A DNA stretch of 64,000 nt, from positions 2,356,001 through 2,420,000 of the forward strand of contig JAITYX010000076.1 in NCBI GenBank assembly GCA_021018815.1, given 5' to 3'. Of the stretch, positions 11,700 to 32,354 are shown one piece after another (the stretch's first letter is position 1; every line of letters starts with the position of its first letter). The position numbers were made by a program, and so were the translations under genes. Under the pieces are notes generated by a model, which was not told where the DNA came from, did no database searches, and saw only the letters and a program-made list of their open reading frames with translations. This DNA is from Talinum fruticosum. Lineage: Eukaryota; Streptophyta; Magnoliopsida; Caryophyllales; Talinaceae.

Positions 11700-12760
11700 T
11701 TATTAGGCTGTGTTACTTGGGCTCGCTTACAAATGTTCTGATTCGGAACCAGTTGTCAGGAAGACCCCAGAAGAGAGGAGCAAATTTCAGACATTGATTT
11801 CAGGAAGGAAGATAAGTGTGGAATCTGTTTGGAACTGTGCATCAAAATTGTCTCGGCAAACAGCACACATTCAATGTGACTGCATAGGTTTGCATCTCAA
11901 GTTACTATCTAATACTTCATCGAAGCAATAATGATTGTCTTTGTTGGTAAATAAGGATTTATCTTTAGTGTGGAAGCAAATTGATCAATTGCTATTTGCT
12001 AGGCACAGATTGATGAACCTGGACTCGTTGATTGCCTGAACCAAGTCACAATCTGGGCAGTGCCCCTTGCTGTCTACCTGACATGCCAAGCCAGGGTCAC
12101 TTAAAGTCATGATAGGAAGGAATTCAGCCACTACTAGTGTTGTTTAAGTTGCCAGGAACAGCCTCACTCCAAACCAACACCCCAATTGATGGTGGGATTA
12201 GCCCGAACCAGAGAGCAAAGAAGGCAGAATGTTTGTGTGAGACAGTATTCTAAGTAAAATCACACAGATTGATTTTATTACCTAAACTCCTTTAATCAGT
12301 CCGTTAATAGGCACTTAGTCTGCTAATTGAATGAGGTGAATAATAGGACTGATTCCTCGTAATTGCCATCCACTTAATGGTGGATTAGTACGTGACTGTT
12401 ATTACTCTCCGGTCAACAGTCTTAGAAATAAAGTTTCAGGTTCAGGTGTGCGAAATTACAGGACTTTGAGGTCATAGACATACTCGTATGCTCATGCCAG
12501 GTGAGCGTAAGAAGGATTTTTTGTTTTTTTGGGGGGTTTCTGGATCCTCACCTGTGGCAGCGATGTGGTTGATCCAAACATGGTGATGGAGGACAGGATG
12601 AGCAACAGGACATTGTGCACAAGAAAAACAGGGCTTTTCAGGGAAAATGTAAACAGGGGTTGGTACACCTTCACTCTAATGTAGGTAAAATGCATATGGT
12701 TTCAGTTTCCATAAAAAGGTGCAGCAAGTATTTTACCTTAGTTTATTAAGTGAAAGTTTT
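11700..12760 (+). pseudogene. Decayed duplicate of the AIRP2-like RING gene
   Basis: Bases about 11710-11890 are a degenerate copy of the RING exon of the gene at the left end. Across two frames they read RKTPEERSK, then a shift to DKCGICLELCIKIV, then loss of the later Cys/His ligands and a stop. Bases about 12530-12600 copy its last exon (ILTCGSDVVDPNMVMED), and about 12670-12800 resembles its 3'UTR. Because exon and UTR pieces remain separated by intron-like DNA, this is a genomic duplication and not a processed retrocopy. No counterpart of the hydrophobic-segment exon was found. Function is very unlikely. Confidence 0.75.
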
Positions 12761-13329
12761 ACACTTCATGTTGATGACCATCTTATACCAAACACACTCC
12801 AAACTTTGGTTCCGAGTCTCATAAGACTTGGATATGGATATGGCACTAGGAGATTTCAAACTTGGTTGATGCTAGTCTGATGCACCTAAGCTAAAACGGG
12901 TTGCCTTGCCCCAAAAATTCATCTCTCCACAGGGGATGGAAAATGAAAGGCCAGATCTAGCTCATCTGAGCTATAGGCACAAAACGCAATTCAGCCCGAC
13001 TTGCTTGACGTGAGTAGCCATGTGTCCGGTACTTCATTCAGGTCAACAAGTGAAAGGCTTTGTTCGAGCTGAACTGAGATACAAGGGCATGAACCGGCAA
13101 GTTATGCTTTGACAAAATGCTCCGGTTGTGGAATCCATACTCAAGTTTGTCAGTCTCAAGTTTGTATGGGAGCTGCCGAGCACATTCCATTACCTATGAA
13201 AATCGGCCAGTGTGTCCAAGCTGTCTTCAAATTGACTATAAATTGATATACGTGATGAACTGACATACATATATGAAAAGGTATCAAGCGTTAGGTCACA
13301 AGTCACAACCATTTGAAAAGGACAAGGAG

Positions 13330-13470
13330 CCGACGGCCGAGTGCCTCTTGGCGCAATGGCAAGGGTGCCTCCGTCCCTCATAGAGGGCATTTTGATTCGA
13401 ACCTAGGATGGATCGCTCTCTAATGTGAAGAGAAATGCTAGTGACGATGGGTCAGATCTCCATTGGAGCT
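13330..13470 (+). mobile_element. tRNA-derived SINE-like fragment
   Basis: An A-box-like TGGCGCAATGGC near 13349 and a B-box-like GATTCGAACCT near 13393 are spaced as in tRNA promoters. No clear 3' tail or target-site duplication was found, so it may be a truncated SINE or a tRNA-like relic. It does not fold as a full tRNA by eye. Confidence 0.45.
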
Positions 13471-13794
13471 ATGCCTGGTATGTATGTTCTCCACCCCCAG
13501 TCCGCAGTACTACTTGAATTAGCCTAATATTGGGCCACGTAGGAAGGCTCGGGCACCATTCTGGAAAAAGAAATTGTGAAAAGGATAACGTATATATTAA
13601 AAAAAAAAACACCACCAATGAGCATGTCTCAAGCGGAAGTTTGATTGCTAGGCATTCCCACCCCAGCTGGGATTCGCAGGGGCTCTTATTTCCTGATTGT
13701 GATGTTGGACGGCAGACCACATTCCCTTTCTTTGCCCACAAAGATCCACTGGGTTGCCCTGTCATAGGTGCCAGATCGGGGTAACAGAGATCAA

Positions 13795-13866
13795 TCAAAA
13801 GAGTCATCCACACATGCAAAATTTTGGTTTTCAAAAGAGTCATCCACACATGCAAGATTTTGGTTT
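13795..13866. repeat. Two-copy 36-bp tandem repeat
   Basis: Copies start at 13795 and 13831 and differ by one base. The core is GAGTCATCCACACATGCAA. Confidence 0.9.
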
Positions 13867-14273
13867 TTGGATTGTAAGATGCACGTTTCCTACCCAAATT
13901 CCCAGTGGGAAGAAACGTTGGGCGGTCAATGGATTGAGCTTTAGTCCTTGCTGAACTCCGCCCTATCCTCACCTGACGGCCCAAACCTAACCCACATTTG
14001 CTGGTCTATTAACAGCTCAATTTAAAGAAAAATACAGGCATGCCCAGCAGGGGTGAAAATTCAGTTACATATCATCTCAATTTAATAATTTACATATTGT
14101 ACTTTGTTCTGGAAAGTAAATTTACATATTAACTTTCTGACACTGAACACTTGAGAGGCCTCGTGCTGTCGGATTCAACAGGCTCTACTCAGAAAAAGAA
14201 CCTCTGACCTGAATCACAGATCACACAGGCACTCGAAAACTTTCTCAGGTAACTAGAGATTTTTGCCTTCAAT

Positions 14274-17200
14274 TCAGCTACTAGCTGCCATAGGCTCGTT
14301 GACCACAGGGTTGCCTAAAACGGGGCTCTGATTTACTGCAGAGAGAGCCAGAGGAGTTGGAGGAGCATAATTTACCGGGTGGTCATATTTACATGCAGGT
14401 CCATACTTGCAAATTCCATAGCGGGTGTAATAGCTGCACACGCTCTCACCCTGGTTAACCATAGAAAGAAAGTAGCCCAAGTTAGAAATTAGCATCTAAG
14501 GATCAATCATCAAATCAGTTTTCGCTCATTAAATTGTGAACAAGATGAAGGTTTGTTCATTTTGTCTACTAGGAACTTTCGATTCTAAATTCTCAGTAGA
14601 TTCCTGAGGGGAGAGAGACTTCTAGACTCTGAAATTTTTGTCTGCCTGCACATTTCTAGTTTAAAATTTTATGAGAAAATGAATGAAGATGAATTCACGT
14701 TGGTCAACATTAGTCTGACGCATTGAACTTGGTCAAAACTCAAAATTGGTTCTTTTCAGGCAACATGTATCATGAATGACAATATATTCACAAAACCAAA
14801 TTTAGCAGGAACAGGGGATTGCAAATGCCAAAATTTGATTACAACTCACTATAGAGGCGTCAACATAATGTTTACTTCACCTGAGCAGATGGGAGTTAGT
14901 TTACAGTTACCATTGATGATTAAATTTTTAGGGTAAACTAAATGCAGTTTACAGTTACCATTGATGGCAGTTTAACTGCATCAGTACTTTTAATTATTAA
15001 CCCTAGGCAAGCTTCCTCAAATACAGACAAGGTAGGTAGGTAAGGAATAACAACAAGCCTTTCAGGTTGACTGAGGAATCCCATCATTTTATTGAAAGGA
15101 AGAGCTATGGGTGAAGGATAGCTCGACTCCTTGGTATGAAAGCTGGTAGTGAATTTCACTCTGTATCGAGACGGTATACCCAAGTAGATCTATGTGTGTA
15201 CCAAATTTTTTCCAAAATAGCAGCATAAAAATACAGTGGCTTTGGATCGTAATGAAATGATCCAAAAGTCAACGCAGAAAAGTGCAGCTACAGAGACACT
15301 AGAACTTACAGGTCTCAGAGGCAGGCCCAACTCACTGAGAGAACATGGAGGTGACTTTGCAGTTGCATTCTTGGGGTGGTGAAATTTGCATGCAGATCTG
15401 TATTTACAATTGCCAGTTTTTATGAAGTAATTGCATTCCGGTTGACCAGGTCTTTCTGGAAAATCATCAACCAATATCTGCGTTTGTTGATGTGTATAAA
15501 CATTTCTTGCTAGTAGTTGACTATTCAAAGCATATGCAGGTGGCATGGTCATACTCCTCGCAGGTGGAGGATATACAGAAGCCTTGTTTCACACAACACA
15601 AATGGAGTAAGGATAACAAATTAACAATTCTATTGCAAACGATAACAACCGTCAGAGAGGGTATAATCAAACTAAATCCCTGAAAACCAGTAAAATATTT
15701 GCACAATTTTTGTATTTCGAAAATATTACCTTCAAATCTTCAGCTCAATTTCTCAGCTCCTCCAAACCCCCCACACACAAAAAAAAAAAGGGAAAAAATA
15801 CACAAAAAGGCCCTAGAACACACCACCAAGAAAAAGAAATAAAGCAAATCAAATTTGCTAGACACGTGTAATAGCAAAACAGTCATCAGCTTAAAGAATC
15901 ATATAATAAAACACACCATCATAAAAAGTCGATAATATTGTTGAAGGTCACATTGTACTAGGACCCAAAAGAAGAAACTTCATCACCGACATTTGAATTT
16001 TATTCCCCAATAGAAACAGCATAATAAGACATGAGATTAGTAAAAACCCTACCTGATAAGCATTCAATTCTATTGGAGATGGAACACCTTGAGTTGATGG
16101 GAAAACCAAAGGCACATATGGAGGGCTTCCATTTAAAGCAGGAGGAGACCATGGTGCCAGAGCAGATTTTGAGGCATTAGATGACAAAACAGGTCCTCCA
16201 TTACTGCGGCCAGAAATGGGATCCGGTCCCAGAGATGTAGGATCAGGATGGTTAAACCTACAGGTCGCTCCATATTTGCATGAACCATTACGCATGTAGT
16301 AAGGGCACTCCTTTTCTCCCTGTGAAGAAAGAACCCCATATAAAATACAGAAACAAGATGGAACAAATGAGTAAATGACAATAAAATTTAGCTAACATGC
16401 AAAACTGTATCTCTAGAGTCACAAGCCATGTCCAAAAACATGATGATGGTAATCGTCTACTGAGAGGGGATTGGGGGAAGAGGAAAGCGGAGTGTAAAAA
16501 TACGTAGTACCAGACGAATTGGCAAACCAACAAAATTAAGCTGTGATGCGTTGGACGTTTTCCTGCTATGATTGAATTTACATGCTTTCCCAAACTTACA
16601 CCCTCCAGGGCGGTCAAAGTACTGCATCAACAGCAAAGAAAAAGTGAGAAGAGTGAGAAAATCTTCTTCACACAGGCTCCATATAGAACAGTCAATAACA
16701 CAGAAGACATGTAATAGGCAAGCAAAACCAGCCAATAGAGATGCAATGACAACAATTGACAAGATTATAGAAGATGAAAAAACATGTAAAAGAGATTCTG
16801 CAGATAAGGTACAAAAAGAAGTGGGGAATGATTATTATATAGTTGTATGTCACTTGGAATATCGATGTCAGACTCTTATTACAGATAGGCATCATAATGA
16901 AACTTGGACACTGTATTTTATCCAAAATAGGTAAAAACCATCAACACTACTGGCAAATGAGTTTGACATAAAGACGCATAATCAATTCAGATACTTGGTC
17001 AAGTATCAACATTCGACAAAAACACCATAAAAGGATTTTCAGAAAATATTTACAATAGAGAAGTTTTCTCAGTCTCTACAGGAAGGAACTTTGAGAAGCT
17101 GGAGTCTAATTGCGTATGTAAGAGCTCCTAAGCATAAAAAATATTCAGAAGATAAAGTAAAAATTATTCCAACATCAGACACCTGACTAACTTATTCGGA

Positions 17201-18746
17201 TTCCCATCATAAACAACAAGTTCCAGAAGCTGAAAACATCCTTTTGACACCATCCCTACCACAGTCGCAGTTGAATTCAGATCTGCTGATTAGATACAAA
17301 AGCACAGGTATGGCCTAATAGCCAAATTTGTAAATACCAGCCTCTTTGAGTTACTTCGAGAGAGGGAAATGAGCCTCTTTGGCCTCATGAGAATCAATTC
17401 CAAGCCTACCTAGAGCACACCTTTTCCAAAACATGCAACATTATTTCCTTTTAGCATGAGGAGAACTTGGTTATAATGATATAATACATATTTGGAAAAT
17501 ATTATTTTAAGAGGGTGACATCTCATACTTTCACGTAAAATGATATCACTAAATGCTTTGTAATCTCCATTCTCCATACAAGCAAACTAACTCAAGTTTT
17601 TCCAAAGCCTGAGAGTTTTCAAGCTCGAAACCTTACAGACGGGGAAGGGCTGGTGTGGCAGTCTCCAAAATCACACAGTATATATACCCACTAAAAATTT
17701 AGATAAACCAACAGGCTACGATGGAACCCAAATGATCCAATCATAAATTTCTAGCCTAACTAGGCACCCAAATCAAGCAGTCAGTTAATGATCTTATGTT
17801 AAGGAATAACCATATTATTGAAGGCACACAATTTCTAAAATCTAATTATGGTAAGAACTACAGAGCACATTAATAGTATTATACCATAAAATCATACAAT
17901 TAGAACAAGACCTGAGCCAATTACTTCCAATACCAAGAGAGGTTTCCAAAGCGGACTAGAACAAAGCAAAGGTACAAAAATCCATATCAAATCATTCAAA
18001 AGAACCCCTTTTCAATCTTGTCGATCCCACAAGCCTAAATGAGTGGTTGGATGCAATAGCTTAAATTTCGGTGTAAAATAACAGAAATTTTAAAAAATTC
18101 AGCATTTTACCTTGCAGTTAATTTGCCCTTCCTTTCCCAAAGATTCATCCTTTCCCTTGGCATTCTCTTCAGCACCATCAAAAGGTTCTTCCTTGCCCTT
18201 AACCCTGGGACCCTGATTTAATAAAAATTTAAAAAAAAAAAAGACCTTCAGTTTAAGGTAAATCATCACACAGATTTTCCAAACAAAACTATCTAATTTA
18301 ATCAAAGGAAGTACATGCAAATTAGTACATCAAGGAAGAGCAGAAATTCACCAGAGTTTTCCTGTCAGGGGGTGATTGAACTTGCAGTTCATCCCAAACT
18401 TACACATCCCAGTACGAAGATAAAACGAGCAATCCTCAGCCTCAGGCCTAACTGGGAATTCACTCCTCAAGCTCTTCTCTATCTCCTCCTCCTCCTGCTG
18501 CTGCTGCTGCTTCCCACCACTCTCACTCTGGTTCATATTCTCGAGATCATCCTCATCCTCCCCATTCTGTCCACTGTCTCTCTCCTCAGAGTCGGCCACA
18601 TCACCGTCGCCGCCATTGTCGTTGGTGTCGGCTTTTTCGGGGTGGAGAGAGAGAGAGGTGAGCTGATCGGTGATGGAATCGGAAGGCTGAAGATCAAGGG
18701 GAGGATCGGAGGAGGAAATTGGGGAAGAATGAGAGACAACCTCCAT
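14274..18746 (-). CDS. Zinc finger CCCH domain protein with five fingers (ZFN/C3H43-like)
   Basis: Six exons on the minus strand: 18746-18352, 18204-18111, 16621-16511, 16319-16053, 15582-15310 and 14450-14274. They total 1317 nt, or 438 residues, and all phases agree. An acidic, Gln-rich N-terminus precedes finger 1 ([20 protein letters not shown]). The others are [51 protein letters not shown] and [20 protein letters not shown], giving the 3+2 arrangement of the plant ZFN family. These are nuclear proteins thought to bind RNA or DNA. The exon-2 acceptor was set at the CCCAG ending at 18205, because the earlier AG at 18213 would break the frame. Introns are AT-rich and pyrimidine-tracted. 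Its Arabidopsis counterpart sits beside REF6, as here. Confidence 0.92.
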
Positions 18747-19076
18747 AATTGGATTGGGATTGAGATTGGGGATTGGATTCTATCTCCACATTGCAAATCA
18801 AAAACCCTAAATTAAAGGTTGGTGGGAGTTGCACAGTACGAGTCCCAGTAGAAGTAGTAGTGGCCAGTGGGGTGGGGGGCTTTAAGTCACTCTCCACTGC
18901 TTCGATTTCGAGCATCCAAATAGTATTTAGTGGTACCCCACTTTTATTTATTTCTATTTAATTTGTTTTTCTTTCGGGGGCTGGTTTTGGACTTCTTGTG
19001 GCACCCATAGAGATAGAGGAGTCGGTCCAACCTTAGTGGGTGTCAATTAACTACACCAGTTTTCATTTCGAAAAAG

Positions 19077-19262
19077 TACTACCGGAACATAAAATTTATA
19101 ATAAAATTTAAGTTACTTTAATATTTTATTAAAATAAAAAATTTAATAAAAAATAATTAATAAGAATAAAATTGGTAAGTAATTATTAAATTTATAGAAG
19201 CGACAAATATTATGAAACGAAAAAATTTATTAAAGTGATATATGTTTTGAATGGAGGAAATA
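19077..19262. mobile_element. Decayed Stowaway-like MITE
   Basis: The left end (TACTACCGGAACATAAAATT) and the complement of the right end (TATTTCCTCCATTCAAAAC) both resemble the Stowaway terminal consensus. They are flanked by TA dinucleotides and enclose AT-rich DNA. The ends have diverged, so boundaries are approximate. Confidence 0.4.
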
Positions 19263-21199
19263 TTGTATTTTTTAAAATTAAGACTTGTTTGAAATGATAT
19301 TTATATCGAGTATTTATAACAGCTTTTAGACTTATATCAATTATAATATCTAATCTTTTTACCTATAATAGAGAATTATTTTAATTATAACAGTTGATTT
19401 TAATAGTAATTTTTATTGTATAATAAATAATTGGCCCATGACAAATATTTCGTAATTTTCTTTGTAAATTACAAATTTTTTTGTCCCAAATTAACTTTCT
19501 TATAAGCTCATTAGAAGTAATTTTTACCAATTATATATATTTTTTTACTAAACTTGTCATCCATTAGTTAACGTTTCAATTTCTTAAAACATATGATTTT
19601 CTCATTTTGGAAGATAATTACGAAATTGATCCTACTTATTAGGAGGAATTTTACCTTAAACGCTCACTGGCTCCAAAAGGATTACACTCCTGGTTAAATA
19701 AATATATATATATATATATAAATATATGGAAGATATTCACTGAAAATTAGGTCTTAGAACGAGTGTTGGAAACTTTAAATCTGACCCTTCATTTTTCATC
19801 CAATGGTCACGGATATGCGTCATCATTAATTTGTTCTTCCCAAACTCCCACCACCATTCCCTCTCTTCTCTCTCTACAACCACTGTACCGCCGGCAGCCC
19901 ATGGGCCACCGACAGCCCCCTTTGGGATTACCGGTGGTCGTCGAACTCCGATCAGAGTTCTTTGCTTCCCAGCCAATTCGGGGAAGAAAACTTCGAACAT
20001 CGACCCCAACAACCCCAACCATCGTCGACGACCATGGTCAATTGGCTTCACAGCGGCCTCCATGAGCCTCGCCTGAGGTGGTCATGCTCGGCCCATGTTC
20101 GTCGGCCTTCGGCGAGTTGATTCGTCTCTCTCTCTCTCTCCTCAATTTTTCGCTCGATTTGTGCCCAAATGTTGTTGAATTGAAGCAGAACCAATCTCCT
20201 GCTCAAATCAATCTCTCCCCGTGCCAAAGCATGGCTATTTCATACAATTTTCAGGCGGCAAAGCTGCCGGAATTTACTAAAAACCGTAGAAAGGGCATCA
20301 TTAACCCCACACCGGGAAAAACATGATTATTCCGGCCAAACCTTGATGCTCGGTCAGTCATGGGCGGTGGTTCTGGGCTATTTGTTGGTGGCAGCTGTGG
20401 GCAGCAGTGCTGAGCAGCTACGGTTGTGCAATTGGTGGCATAAGGGGATTAGGGTTTTGGGTGGGTGGTAAGAAGAGATGACGATGTGGCAAGTTTTAGA
20501 CCCTTAAATTAGAATTTGACGTGGCAAATTTTAGACCCTTAAATTAGAGGTTAATGGCTCAGATTAATCGTTGTTAGTTCTTGTTAGAAGATCGGTTAAC
20601 AAGAATCAATAGAAAACTTGTTAAAATATTACAATTTGTATATAACACATAAATTAATGTAAGTCTTGTCAGAAAATTCATTTACGTATCCATTCAAAAA
20701 GAAGTGTAAATTGAAAACAAAATTATTATATTAATAAACATTTTAATTATAAGTCACACATATACAGAACGACAATAATGTCGAGAATTATATATTTCAT
20801 GAGCTTTAATTTTATGTCATTAATGCTAAAGACGACGAGCTAAGCTCTCCCAAAGACAAAGCATTAATGAATTCATTTTGAAAATTATTCATAAAAAATC
20901 AAGGTTCCCTCATGTCCCACGGCTGTCTTTGTTGCAAAAGCCAAAAACTGTGGGGAAACCACGAATCGTCGTCGCAAGTATTTCGAATTTCACGTGAACT
21001 ACGTTTTGTGATAAAACCAATTCAATCTCATACACTCACATTCAAAGTCAAGTACTCGTGCCCCCACAAAGATTTTAATGAAACAAAAGGATGAAAGATG
21101 GAAAAATTTGATGTAAAGGGCCATCAGTATAAGGTTTTTGATCCGTCGTCAGACGTTATGTGGGCGTGATCTAATATCTTGAATTCTCGGTGTCAAAAT

Positions 21200-22010
21200 T
21201 GTTTGAAATGATCCTTGTAAGTTTTATACACCATATTCAAAGTTTTACACATTTAACTTCTAATTAATGCGTATCTTCCATAATCAATAGAAATACAAAT
21301 ATATATACTAAAAACACAAGATATAACAATTTACGTATACAACACACATCTTTAAATTACATTAATTTGTACTAATATATTTTTGCTTACTATGTCCAAA
21401 TTTTTGCATATTACTCATGTATGTATACAAAATATATACTTCTTTAAAATCACATATATATCACGTGCACTATTTATACTAACTACATACTTCCATTTTT
21501 TTTTTGCGTACTATGTTTAATATTTTGCATACTTAACTTCAGATCTTGCATAATATGTTCGGACTTTTGCATAATATGCTCAGAATTTTGCGTATTTGAC
21601 TTTTGATTTTGCATACTATGCTCAAATTTTTGCTTATTTGACTTCCAATTTACGCGTACAAAATACGTAACTCTTTATAATCCTACATGCATTATATACT
21701 ATTTAGTACAAAATACGTAACTCTTTATAATCCTACATGCATTATATACTATTTGTACTAAATACGTAATTTGTTAAAAGTTTTTGTGTTCATAATTTGC
21801 ATACTTAACTTTCGACTTACATATACAAAATGCATCTCTTTTATAATTACGTATAAATATGTGTATTTATATATATACATACTTAAAAAGTTTTTGCCTG
21901 CTTTGTTCAAAATTGTACATATTTGACTTTAAACTTCTATATACAAAATACACACCTCTTTAAATCACAATTATACTATTTGTACCAAATACATTAATTC
22001 TTATTAACTA
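21200..22010. repeat. Degenerate AT-rich tandem array
   Basis: Motifs such as TTTTGCATACTATG, TTGACTTC, ACAAAATACGTAAC and TATACTATTTGTAC recur in the same order several times, with a repeat length of very roughly 150-250 bases. The array includes a near-perfect two-copy 50-bp repeat at 21656-21754. It resembles an old minisatellite or nested repeats. No coding capacity was seen. Confidence 0.55.
21656..21754. repeat. Two-copy 50-bp tandem repeat
   Basis: Copies start at 21656 and 21706 and are practically identical over their length. This is the youngest duplication in the surrounding degenerate array. Confidence 0.9.
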
Positions 22011-22399
22011 TAACAACAACGTAAAACATTTAAATGAAAATAGTCTTATCTTAATAAAAGAAAAAAGAAAAGAAAGGGCTATTTTCCAATGTCCACAAGA
22101 AGGGAAGAGGGGGGTTGCAATCATTGTGCAATAGAGTGCAGAAGACTTGCACCAAAAAAAAAAACAAATTGTGCAGAAGATAAAAGTTGAGCAAGGAAAT
22201 TTTTGGATGGATTTGAACTAAAAGAATGGACCCAATGAAGATCCTCAGCCACAACAGAATTCACAGTTACAATGTTACCAATGCCAATTACAGGAACACT
22301 CTCTATCGCTAAAACTGAAACTAGAACTAGGGTCAATCCAATTGGAACAATTCCTGGACAGCTCAAATGTTAAAAATCAAGTTATACATATCCTGTTTA

Positions 22400-32354
<9,955 letters not shown>

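Larger units (their letters stand above)
12800..14270. other. Intergenic DNA with SINE-like and tandem repeats
   Basis: No protein gene was recognised. It holds a tRNA-like SINE candidate (13330-13470) and a 36-bp tandem repeat (13795-13866). The region just before 14274 is expected to carry the 3'UTR of the CCCH gene. Confidence 0.5.
18747..22399. other. Intergenic DNA between the CCCH and REF6-like genes
   Basis: It holds the CCCH promoter side, a decayed Stowaway-like MITE (about 19077-19262), a short TA run near 19708, some GC-richer DNA with no convincing gene (19740-20460), and a long degenerate AT-rich tandem array (about 21200-22010). The last stretch before 22400 is probably the 3'UTR of the REF6-like gene. 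Confidence 0.5.

Noticed and set aside
18315..18961. Long frames opposite the first exon of the CCCH gene
   Set aside because: Shadows of the real coding strand, which has the conserved finger and splice site.
19737..20326. Overlapping frames of 70-108 codons in GC-richer DNA
   Set aside because: Pro/Ser-rich readings on both strands without any family motif.
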